Below are positions 7,243 to 12,924 of a stretch of DNA of 17,602 nucleotides, piece after piece. The notes beneath the pieces are model-generated. The model did not search any database, had not been told where the DNA came from, and saw only the letters and a list, made by a program, of their open reading frames with translations. A program made the position numbers and the translations under genes. This DNA is from Chloroflexota bacterium. Its GTDB lineage: Bacteria > Chloroflexota > Dormibacteria > CF-121. The stretch spans positions 1 through 17,602 of the forward strand of contig VBGO01000005.1 of assembly GCA_005882525.1 (NCBI GenBank), read 5' to 3'. Position 1 is the stretch's first letter. Every line of letters begins with the position of its first letter.

Positions 7243-8274
7243 ATGGGCTCGTTCGAGAAGGGTGATCGCGGCGCCCGGATCCTGAAGATCCAGACGCTGC
7301 TCCAGGGCAATCCCCACGGGTTGACGACCGGCGAGATTGCCCATCGAACCGGGGTGAATCCGCGGACCACCTATCGGGACATTCGGGCCCTCGAAGCCAT
7401 GAACGTGCCGGTGTACGAGGATAACGGCCGGATCGCGATCGACCCCAACTACTTCGTCGCCCCGGTCAAGTTCACCCTGCGCGAGGCGATGGCCCTGCTG
7501 ATGGGCGTGCGCTTGATGCACCGCCACACCGACGAGGCGGACCCCGATGTCGCCGACGCGTTCACCAAGCTGGCCGCGGTGCTGCCGGCGCCGGTCGCGG
7601 AGTATGTCCATGCCACCGTCCGTCAGATGGCGGATCGTCCGCCGAACCCGACCTACTCACGCGTGCTCCAAACCATCGCGCTCAGTTGGGCCGGTCAGAA
7701 GACGGTCCGCATCTGGTATCCGGCCCCGGATCATGCCGTGAAGCCGCGCGTCATCGAGCCTTACTTTCTCGAGCCATCACTGATCGGGCACAGCAGCTAC
7801 GTGGTGGCGCGCGATCGGGGACTGGCGGAGATGCGGACCTTCAAGTTGGAGCGCATTACTCGGGCGGAACAAATGACCGAGACCTATCAGATCCCCAGGG
7901 AGTTCGACGTCAACAAATATCTTGCCGGCGCCTGGGGCATCTTCCACTCCGGCGAGCCGGTCGAGGTCCGGATGCGCTTCTATCCGCCGGCGGCCGGACG
8001 CGTCAAGGAATCGATCTGGCACCCGTCGCAGGCGCTCAGCGATGGGCCGAAGGGCTCGGTGAACATGACGGTCACGGTCACCGGTACGGTCGAGATCGCG
8101 CCCTGGATCCTCGGTTGGGGCGACGCCGTCGAGGTCCTGGCGCCCCAAGACTTGCGCAAGAAGATTGCCGACGCCGGCGCGAAGATGGCGGCGCGCAACC
8201 GGAATTCTCCCTCTCCCGCTCGCGGGGGAGGGTCGGGGCGGCGGGGGCTTGAAAAGCCGAGGAGGAAACAGTGA
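7243..8274 (+). CDS. HTH-WYL domain transcriptional regulator (PafB/PafC-like architecture)
   Basis: A 343-residue DNA-binding regulator. Residues 8-60 form a winged helix-turn-helix (TTGEIAHRTGVNPRTTYRDIRALEAM). The WYL domain lies near 150-215, with the diagnostic motif reduced to SYV in GHSSYVVARDRG followed by RTFKLERI. A WCX-type C-terminal region ends near 320 (VEVLAPQDLRKKI). WYL domains are thought to sense ligands or nucleic acid; PafBC in mycobacteria activates DNA-damage promoters. Here the gene stands divergent to a nuclease/ATPase pair. The last 20 or so residues (SPSPARGGGSGRRG onwards) are encoded by a REP-like palindrome. The stop TGA overlaps the cupin GTG start by 4 nt. Other WYL proteins control phage-defence islands, but no such genes are visible here. 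Confidence 0.9.
   Translation: MGSFEKGDRGARILKIQTLLQGNPHGLTTGEIAHRTGVNPRTTYRDIRALEAMNVPVYEDNGRIAIDPNYFVAPVKFTLREAMALLMGVRLMHRHTDEADPDVADAFTKLAAVLPAPVAEYVHATVRQMADRPPNPTYSRVLQTIALSWAGQKTVRIWYPAPDHAVKPRVIEPYFLEPSLIGHSSYVVARDRGLAEMRTFKLERITRAEQMTETYQIPREFDVNKYLAGAWGIFHSGEPVEVRMRFYPPAAGRVKESIWHPSQALSDGPKGSVNMTVTVTGTVEIAPWILGWGDAVEVLAPQDLRKKIADAGAKMAARNRNSPSPARGGGSGRRGLEKPRRKQ
8206..8250. repeat. REP-like palindromic repeat inside the 3' end of the WYL gene
   Basis: TCTCCCTCTCCCGCTCGCGGGGGAGGG is split here as CTCCCTCTCCCGC, then TCGC, then GGGGGAGGG, followed by TCGGGGCGG. It is the same type and orientation as the three copies at 2356-2490. It is read in sense as SPSPARGGGSGRRG, extending the WYL protein beyond its last recognisable domain. 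Confidence 0.65.
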
Positions 8275-8648
8275 ACGTTTATCGTGCGGTATCCGAGTTG
8301 AAGCCGGCGCGTATCTGGGACGGTGTCCTCGCGCGCGTGGTCCACGGAGACAGGGTCACCGTTGGATTCGTCGAGATCGATCCGGACGTGCTGGTTCCCG
8401 AGCACCGGCATGACCACGAGCAAGTCGGGTTCGTGCTGCGCGGATCGGTGACCATGGAGATTGCCGGTCAATCCCGCGAGCTACGGGTGGGGGAGACCTA
8501 CATCATCGCCAGCCAGCTTCCGCATTCGGCGAAGGCCGGCGGCGGCGGGGCCTCGGTGGTGGACGTCTTCGCGCCGGTCCGCGAGGAGTGGAAGGCGGCG
8601 CCGATGCTCGAGCCATTTCCCGGACGCTGGCCGGAACCGTCACGATGA
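8271..8648 (+). CDS. Single-domain cupin protein
   Basis: A 125-residue double-stranded beta-helix protein. The first cupin motif is PEHRHDHEQVGFVLRG with likely metal ligands H45, H47 and E50 or Q51, and the second ends in PHSAKA with H85. Small cupins of this kind bind a divalent metal and may be enzymes or sensors; the substrate cannot be deduced. The GTG start at 8271 has an excellent ribosome site, AGGAGGA at 8260-8266, and overlaps the WYL stop (GTGA), so the two genes are cotranscribed and probably translationally coupled. This suggests the cupin may share or modulate the regulator's ligand. Its stop is 1 nt from the convergent SDR stop. Confidence 0.87.
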   Translation: MNVYRAVSELKPARIWDGVLARVVHGDRVTVGFVEIDPDVLVPEHRHDHEQVGFVLRGSVTMEIAGQSRELRVGETYIIASQLPHSAKAGGGGASVVDVFAPVREEWKAAPMLEPFPGRWPEPSR

Positions 8649-8649
8649 C

Positions 8650-9432
8650 CTAGAAGAGCCCGCCGTACTCCCCGCCGTCCACGGCGAGCGTGGTTCCGGT
8701 GATGAAGCTGGAGGCGTCACCGGCGAGGAACACGACCGCGGCGGCCAGTTCATCGGGACGTCCATGCCGGCCAAGTGGGATGTTGCGCAAGCTTCGCGCC
8801 GTGAACTCCGTGGGGTCGACGCCGAGCTTGATCGCCTGGTGCCGGTTTTCTTCGACGATGCGGTCCGTCTCAAAGCGGCCGGTGAGGATGGAATTGACTC
8901 GAACCTCGGGCGCGGCCTCTCTGGCGAGCGTCTTTCCCATCGCGACCACCGCGGGTCGCAATGCGTTCGAGAGCACGAGATTGTCGACCGGCTGATGGGC
9001 GGCGATCGAGGTGAGGTTGACGATGGCCCCTCGACCGCGCCGCAACGCGGGAAGGGAAGCGCGCGTGAGGCGAACGGCGCTCATCAACACCAGGTCGATA
9101 GCCTCCGCCCACGCCTGGTCGTCCAGCTCGGCGACGGTGCCGAGGATGGGCCCGCGGGTGTTGTTGACCAGCACGTCGAGGCCGCCCAGGGTCGCGGTGG
9201 CCCACGCCACGAGGTCGCCACACTGGTCAGCCTGCCTGAGATCGGCGACCCGGGCCACGACGTCGTGGCCGTCGTCACGCAGCGCTTTAGCGGCGGCCTG
9301 GATGCGGTCCTCGTTGCTCGAGGAGATGGCGACCCGGCATCCCTCAGCGGCCAGCGCCCGGGCCGTAGCGAATCCTAGACCGCGGCTGGCCGCCGTCACC
9401 AACGCGCGCCGGCCCTGGAGTCCGGTTTCCAC
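8650..9432 (-). CDS. Short-chain dehydrogenase/reductase family protein lacking the Tyr-Lys pair
   Basis: A 260-residue classical-length SDR (Rossmann fold). The nucleotide-binding TAASRGLG is at 13-20, the NNAG-equivalent NNTRG at 90-94, the catalytic-region Ser in NLTSIA at 142, and the family ending ITGTTLAVDGGEYGG is present. The YxxxK catalytic site is replaced by S155-N-A-L-R159, so normal SDR proton relay is not expected; the protein may use another mechanism, bind cofactor only, or belong to a divergent subgroup with this substitution. FabG-like annotation would over-call its reaction. GTG 9432 was chosen because the Rossmann strand begins 8 residues later and TAGTAT lies 6 nt upstream. 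Confidence 0.88.
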   Translation of the reverse strand: METGLQGRRALVTAASRGLGFATARALAAEGCRVAISSSNEDRIQAAAKALRDDGHDVVARVADLRQADQCGDLVAWATATLGGLDVLVNNTRGPILGTVAELDDQAWAEAIDLVLMSAVRLTRASLPALRRGRGAIVNLTSIAAHQPVDNLVLSNALRPAVVAMGKTLAREAAPEVRVNSILTGRFETDRIVEENRHQAIKLGVDPTEFTARSLRNIPLGRHGRPDELAAAVVFLAGDASSFITGTTLAVDGGEYGGLF

Positions 9433-9438
9433 CGGCCA

Positions 9439-9444
9439 ATACTA
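9439..9444 (-). promoter_or_regulatory. TAGTAT -10 box of a leaderless SDR transcript
   Basis: TAGTAT on the minus strand is followed by TGGCCG and then the GTG start. The 6-nt spacing puts the expected transcription start on the start codon. It separates the SDR from the zinc-ribbon gene 38 nt upstream as its own unit. Confidence 0.55.
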
Positions 9445-9470
9445 TGCGCGAGCGGCGTGCCGTTCTCTGA

Positions 9471-9680
9471 CTAGGCCGCGGCGCGAGGTTGCTTGCCGCA
9501 TGCGGGGCAGGGCGTTCCCGCTTTCAATTCGGCTCGCTTGAAGGCGTGACCGCCGCAATGCGGGCAGAGCGCGCCCGGTCGCAGGGGATGGGTTTGCTCG
9601 GCCTGCTGCATGCGCTCGCGCAGGTGGCTGTCGTCTTCCTTCTCGATGAAGCGCGGATCGGTGGGCGTCTGGGTGCTCAT
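9471..9680 (-). CDS. Small zinc-ribbon protein
   Basis: A 69-residue protein with CPHC near residue 39 and CPAC near residue 58, spaced as a four-cysteine zinc ribbon. The N-terminal half is polar and helical (RFIEKEDDSHLRERMQQAEQ). Function is unknown; small ribbons like this often bind nucleic acid or a partner protein. Its ATG at 9680 overlaps the stop of the UDG-like gene (ATGA), so it is cotranslated with that gene and could serve as an accessory to it. The frame is open for a further 300 nt upstream, but that part is antisense-like reading of the UDG gene. Confidence 0.75.
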   Translation of the reverse strand: MSTQTPTDPRFIEKEDDSHLRERMQQAEQTHPLRPGALCPHCGGHAFKRAELKAGTPCPACGKQPRAAA

Positions 9681-10423
9681 GCCGCCTTCAACTCGCGTGG
9701 TTGAAACTGCTCGGGCCGCACCCGGTCGCCCAGGGCGCGCCCGATGACCTCGGGATGGAGGTCGACGCCCCGCTGGAACGGGTGCACGCTGAGAATGGCC
9801 GGGACTGTTCGATTGCCGATCTGAATGTCGAGGACGCGCCCGTGGAGCGTGGACATCGGGCCCCATCCCTCCCAGGTTTTCATCGTGCGCCACCAGAGGT
9901 GGCGGGCCACCGGTCCACCCATGGCGACGACGATCTGGGGGGCAATGCTGCCCAGCAAGCTCTGCAGGTGGCGGTCGACGCACTGGTTGACGGCGTCATC
10001 GATCACGAGGTCGGGGTTCTCGGTGGGGCAGCGGACCGCCCAGGTGTGGAACGCGAAGTCCAGCACATCGTGCTTGCCGAGTTTCTGCCCGAGCCGGCGG
10101 CGGGCGCCGAGGAGCACCGCGCGGACGAATTGGTAGTAGGGCTGGGGCGCGTCGGCGGTCATGTGGTGCTCGAGCGCAGCCTCGTGATCGAGCCATTCGG
10201 CGAAGGCCTCGTTGCTGGCGCTGGCGGCGTCCAGCGGGCTCGGACTGATGAAGACGATCGGTGCCTGCGGGTTTCCGAAGCCAACCTGCGGCCGGCGGAG
10301 CGGCTGGGCCAGCCGTTCGCAGGGGCTGTCGGCGCCCCGGTCGGACTCCGCGATCGCGCAGCCGTGCAGCCGCTTGAGCGTGTCGGAACCAAAGAACTGC
10401 AGGTACTGCTGGCCCTTGCTCAC
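9677..10423 (-). CDS. Uracil-DNA glycosylase superfamily protein (family 4/5-like, divergent)
   Basis: A 248-residue protein with the outline of an iron-sulfur UDG. C22 and C35, then C132 in VRCPTENP and C148 in NQCVDRHL correspond in order to the four cluster cysteines of family 4 enzymes, with KCRPPxNR as the usual form of the third. QIVVAMGGPVA matches the central strand-loop, and LSVHPFQRG matches the HPS leucine-loop motif. Two features are unusual: the first motif, normally GE(A/G)PG, reads ISPSP at 59-63, and the first two cysteines are 13 residues apart rather than in a CxxC. Excision activity on uracil is therefore uncertain. GTG 10423 is preceded by only a weak -10 (CATTTT, 7 nt). 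It overlaps the zinc-ribbon gene downstream. Confidence 0.75.
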   Translation of the reverse strand: MSKGQQYLQFFGSDTLKRLHGCAIAESDRGADSPCERLAQPLRRPQVGFGNPQAPIVFISPSPLDAASASNEAFAEWLDHEAALEHHMTADAPQPYYQFVRAVLLGARRRLGQKLGKHDVLDFAFHTWAVRCPTENPDLVIDDAVNQCVDRHLQSLLGSIAPQIVVAMGGPVARHLWWRTMKTWEGWGPMSTLHGRVLDIQIGNRTVPAILSVHPFQRGVDLHPEVIGRALGDRVRPEQFQPRELKAA

Positions 10424-10464
10424 GCTGTTGAAAATGACGGCGAGTGGCCGGTGAAGCTTGCGCC

Positions 10465-10470
10465 TAAGAT
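10465..10470 (+). promoter_or_regulatory. TAAGAT -10 box of a leaderless rhodanese transcript
   Basis: TAAGAT is followed by TTCCTG and the ATG at 10477, a 6-nt spacing that predicts transcription starting at the start codon. No Shine-Dalgarno sequence is present. The only space for control is the 53-bp gap shared with the divergent UDG-like gene. Confidence 0.6.
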
Positions 10471-10476
10471 TTCCTG

Positions 10477-10797
10477 ATGAGCGGCGTTCCCGCGATCGAC
10501 GTCAACCAGCTGCGCCAGGGGTTGACCGCGCAGCCGGCACCCTTCCTGCTGGATGTGCGGGAACCCTGGGAGTACGAGGCGGGGCACGTTCCCGGAGCCC
10601 GGTTGATCCCACTGGCCGAGCTGGAGGATCGGGTCAACGAGGTGCCGCGCGATCGACCGATCCTCGCCATCTGCCACAGCGGGCAGCGGAGCCTGGCGGC
10701 GGCCGGCTACTTGATTCAGCTCGGCTACTCTGCCGTCAGCAACGTAGACGGCGGCACGGCCGCCTGGGTCGAGCGCGGATACCCGGTCGAGCGCTAA
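10477..10797 (+). CDS. Single-domain rhodanese (sulfurtransferase)
   Basis: A 106-residue rhodanese-homology protein that carries sulfane sulfur on a cysteine, moving it from a donor such as thiosulfate or a persulfide to an acceptor. It shows LLDVREPWEYEAGHVPGA at 24-41 and the active-site loop CHSGQR at 66-71 with Cys66 as the catalytic residue, ending DGGTAAWVERGYPV, all typical for GlpE/PspE-size proteins. It is cytoplasmic with no signal peptide. Its physiological partner is not shown by the context. Its stop shares 4 nt with the convergent gene's stop. Confidence 0.93.
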   Translation: MSGVPAIDVNQLRQGLTAQPAPFLLDVREPWEYEAGHVPGARLIPLAELEDRVNEVPRDRPILAICHSGQRSLAAAGYLIQLGYSAVSNVDGGTAAWVERGYPVER

Positions 10798-11039
10798 TCC
10801 ATGAGCTGAAGCTGGGTGGCGTCGAACCGCCGGACGGTGCCGGCGCGCACCGATAGCGCCAGTTGCTTCCAAGCATCCGGGTCCCGGATCCAGGCCCGGG
10901 CGATCACGATCGACGGGCCCTCGATGGCCAGAACATCGCCGGTTTCGGTCAACTCGATCGGCGCCAGCTGGAGGGCTCGCACTTTATCCGGCGCCAGGTT
11001 CTCAGCCAGGACCTTCCGGTTGATCTCGATCCGCGCCAC
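10794..11039 (-). CDS. Small protein of unknown family (paralogue of the protein at 1410-1709)
   Basis: An 81-residue product from GTG 11039, with a TACACT -10 7 nt upstream. It shares ENLAPDKVRALQ, a GD, and VIARAWIRDPDAWKQL with the corresponding NLSLDAVRALQ, GD and VLVARNWVKEEFW of the larger protein at 1410-1709, in the same order and spacing. It lacks that protein's N-terminal extension and basic tail. No catalytic pattern is seen; a small beta-rich fold is likely. It diverges from the rmuC leader with about 75 bp between starts, so the two could share control. Function unknown. Confidence 0.75.
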   Translation of the reverse strand: MARIEINRKVLAENLAPDKVRALQLAPIELTETGDVLAIEGPSIVIARAWIRDPDAWKQLALSVRAGTVRRFDATQLQLMD

Positions 11040-11046
11040 GCTGGGC

Positions 11047-11068
11047 AGTGTACGGCGGACGATCCGCC
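11047..11068 (-). promoter_or_regulatory. TACACT -10 and adjacent inverted repeat upstream of the small gene
   Basis: TACACT reads on the minus strand at 11052-11047, 7 nt before the GTG at 11039. Immediately upstream is a perfect inverted repeat, GGCGGA-CGA-TCCGCC at 11054-11068, covering the -35 region where a repressor or activator dimer could bind. The repeat also lies just before the shared element of the rmuC leader promoter. Confidence 0.5.
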
Positions 11069-11114
11069 ACGGCTGCGACAGGCAGCTGTCAAAACGGGCT
11101 GCTTGACTCTACGG
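11069..11114 (+). promoter_or_regulatory. Promoter of the rmuC leader ORF (twin of 2718-2763)
   Basis: This contains GACAGGCAGCTGTC (11077-11090), AAAAC and a weak -10 TTGACT (11103-11108), then 6 nt to the GTG at 11115. From the start of the element to the start codon it is base for base the same length as in the promoter before 2717. The first 30 bases differ at only a few positions, mainly beyond CAAAAC. The dyad overlaps the expected -35. The -10 lacks the conserved second-position A, so an activator may be needed. Confidence 0.65.
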
Positions 11115-11177
11115 GTGAGCCCAATCACCATGGTGACGACCAACCGTTGCTTTCACGTCTTGAAGGAGTCCAAGTGA
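11115..11177 (+). CDS. 20-residue leader peptide ORF coupled to rmuC
   Basis: A GTG start 6 nt after the -10 gives MSPITMVTTN followed by RCFHVLKESK and TGA. The TGA (11175-11177) overlaps the rmuC GTG (11174-11176) as GTGA. The AAGGAG that would serve rmuC lies inside this ORF, at 11163-11168. The position fits a leaderless upstream ORF whose translation delivers ribosomes to rmuC. No amino-acid run suggesting attenuation is present. Whether the peptide itself is functional is unknown. Confidence 0.5.
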   Translation: MSPITMVTTNRCFHVLKESK

Positions 11178-12274
11178 ACGTCCTGGAACTGGTCCTCGTC
11201 GTCGTGCTGGTGGCCGCCCTGCTCGGCCTCCTGGCCTTGCTGATCCGCCGGCCGGCCGGATCCGGTCCGTCCGATGCGGTGCTGGCGGCCCTGGCCGACC
11301 TCGGAGCGCTCAAGTCTCACGTCGAAACGGTCAGCAATCAGCAGAGCGCCCTGGGCCAGTCGCTGGGCATGCTCCAGGCGGCGGTCCAGGGGGTCGAGAC
11401 CAAGGTGCTGGAGAGCTCGGCCGGTGTCCGGAACGCCATCGGCAAGGACCTGTCCGACGCCCGGATCGCGGTCGAGCGTTTGAAGGTCGACGCCGAAGAG
11501 CGGCGGCGCATGGAGGAGGACGTGCAGGCCTCGGCGCGGCGGATCGAGACGGTCCTGCTGGGTAGCCGCACTCGCGGTGCCGCCGGCGAGAACATCCTTC
11601 AGGACGCCTTCCGCCAGTTCCCGGCCGAGATGATCGATATGAACTTCCGGGTCAACGGCAAGGTGGTCGAATTCGCGCTCATCCTCGCCAACGGCAAGCG
11701 GCTGCCCATCGACAGCAAGTGGCCGTCACCGGAGCTGCTGGACCGGCTCAGCGATGGTTTGCAGGAACCGGCCAAGGAAACGGCGCTGGTTCAGGAGATC
11801 GAGCGGGTCCTGCGCGTGAAAGTCCGTGAGGTCCGGCAGTACATCGATCCCGCGGCCACGCTGGCCTTTGCCGTCGCCGCCGTCCCCGATCCTGTCTTCA
11901 ATGCCTGCCGTCGCGCGCATCTCGAGGCCTACCGCGAGGGCGTGATCCTGATGCCCTACAGCATGACGATCCCCTACGTGCTGGCGCTCTTCCGCCTGCA
12001 CCTCCAGTACGCGAGGTCGATCGACCTCGAGAACCTGGAAGGCTACCTTCAGCAGATCGATGAAAATGTCACGTCGCTCGACCGCCTGCTCGAGAACAGC
12101 ATCGCACGCGGGAGCACCATGATCCAGAACGCCTTCAGCGATGCCAAGCGCAACGTGGGCGAGATGCGTGGCGCGCTGGCGGCGATGCGCGCCCTGCCGC
12201 AGGTTGCCCTGGGTCAGGAGAGCGAGGTCGAGCAGGTCGAGGAGCCAGACCTGGCGCTGTTGATGCGACGCTAG
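11174..12274 (+). CDS. rmuC: RmuC-family DNA recombination protein
   Basis: A 366-residue protein. One N-terminal transmembrane helix (residues 3-24) is followed by a coiled-coil region to about 120 and then the RmuC domain: RGAAGENILQDAFRQFP, DSKWPSPELLDRL, VREVRQYIDPAATLAFAVAAVPDPVF, and VILMPYSMTIPYVLALFRLH. RmuC limits recombination-associated inversions at short inverted repeats in E. coli and has a PD-(D/E)xK nuclease-like core. The GTG 11174 has AAGGAG about 5 nt upstream and overlaps the leader ORF stop; longer upstream readings only translate the promoter. Control by the twin promoter element suggests coordination with the gene at 2319-2717. Its stop overlaps the convergent gene's stop at the palindrome CTAG. 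Confidence 0.93.
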   Translation: MNVLELVLVVVLVAALLGLLALLIRRPAGSGPSDAVLAALADLGALKSHVETVSNQQSALGQSLGMLQAAVQGVETKVLESSAGVRNAIGKDLSDARIAVERLKVDAEERRRMEEDVQASARRIETVLLGSRTRGAAGENILQDAFRQFPAEMIDMNFRVNGKVVEFALILANGKRLPIDSKWPSPELLDRLSDGLQEPAKETALVQEIERVLRVKVREVRQYIDPAATLAFAVAAVPDPVFNACRRAHLEAYREGVILMPYSMTIPYVLALFRLHLQYARSIDLENLEGYLQQIDENVTSLDRLLENSIARGSTMIQNAFSDAKRNVGEMRGALAAMRALPQVALGQESEVEQVEEPDLALLMRR

Positions 12275-12777
12275 GCGAGGCCCGGCGTCCGCGCCAACCG
12301 CATGACGAGCACGAGCAGGATCAGGATGCCGCCGCCGACGAGCATCAGCATCGTGCTCGGCTGGGTCCCGGAGGCGTCGACCACGAGCTCATCGGTGGCC
12401 GTCGCGGTTCCGCCCTCGTTCGTCACCGCGACCGAGTAGGAGCCCTGCGAGAGGTTGTCGGGCAGCTTGATAAGCAGGTGGTAGGTGTCCGGTGCCTGGA
12501 CGGTGATGGCGGGCCGCCCGCCCACCTGGACGGTCGACGCGGGAGTCAGGTGCTGGCCGAGGATCATGATGTTCGGCTGCACCGTTGGATTGACCTTGAT
12601 CGGGTTGAGCTGGTAGATCTGGGGCGGCAGCACCGCGGCTTTCTTGACGACGGCTGGTGGAGTGGGCCGGGTCGTGGCGACGGGCCGCTTGGTGGTGGCA
12701 TACGCCGGGAGGCTCGTCAGGGCGAGCGCCAGCAGGGTCGTCAGTCCGCCGGCCGCCAACCGCCGCAATGCTGCCAT
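12271..12777 (-). CDS. Exported IPT/TIG-like domain protein with C-terminal membrane anchor
   Basis: A 168-residue protein. A signal peptide covers about residues 1-27 (LTTLLALALTSLPAYAT). A Pro/Thr/Lys-rich linker is followed by one Ig-like fold of IPT/TIG character (NIMILGQHLTPASTVQVGG, then LSQGSYSVAVTNEGGTAT). A hydrophobic helix near 143-160 is followed by RLARTP, so the domain is displayed outside the cell with the C-terminus anchored inside. IPT/TIG domains usually mediate protein or glycan contacts; no partner is visible. ATG 12777 is preceded by a possible -10 TAGAGA with 6-nt spacing, a weaker match than others here. Confidence 0.78.
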   Translation of the reverse strand: MAALRRLAAGGLTTLLALALTSLPAYATTKRPVATTRPTPPAVVKKAAVLPPQIYQLNPIKVNPTVQPNIMILGQHLTPASTVQVGGRPAITVQAPDTYHLLIKLPDNLSQGSYSVAVTNEGGTATATDELVVDASGTQPSTMLMLVGGGILILLVLVMRLARTPGLA

Positions 12778-12880
12778 GAAGATTCTCTACTAAACGAAAC
12801 GTCCGCCACCGTAGCCGACCCGCGGCGAATCGGCCTATTCGTTCTGCGCAGGTAGACGTAGCTGTAACCCTGGCCGCAAC

Positions 12881-12913
12881 AAAAAAGCCCCTGCCCGCCG
12901 GGACAGGGGCTTT
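12881..12913 (-). terminator. Intrinsic terminator of the H1-like protein gene
   Basis: Read on the minus strand, AAAGCCCCTG (12913-12904), a 10-nt loop and CAGGGGCTTT (12893-12884) form a perfect 10-bp stem followed by further T residues (six in a row at 12886-12881). It lies 12 nt beyond the stop at 12925. It is the only classical terminator I found in the window. Confidence 0.88.
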
Positions 12914-12924
12914 CGACTGCTGTG

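Noticed and set aside
2765..8648. WYL regulator, nuclease and ATPase considered as a phage-defence island
   Set aside because: No toxin, restriction, CBASS, reverse transcriptase or mobile genes accompany them; the neighbours are repair and metabolic genes of ordinary composition.
9701..10477. 258-codon plus-strand open frame opposite the UDG-like gene
   Set aside because: Antisense shadow; the minus-strand protein has ordered UDG-like motifs and overlaps its neighbour by ATGA.
12881..12913. Hairpin considered as another REP copy
   Set aside because: Its stem sequence is unrelated to the REP-like repeats and it carries a T-tract just after a stop codon, as an intrinsic terminator does.
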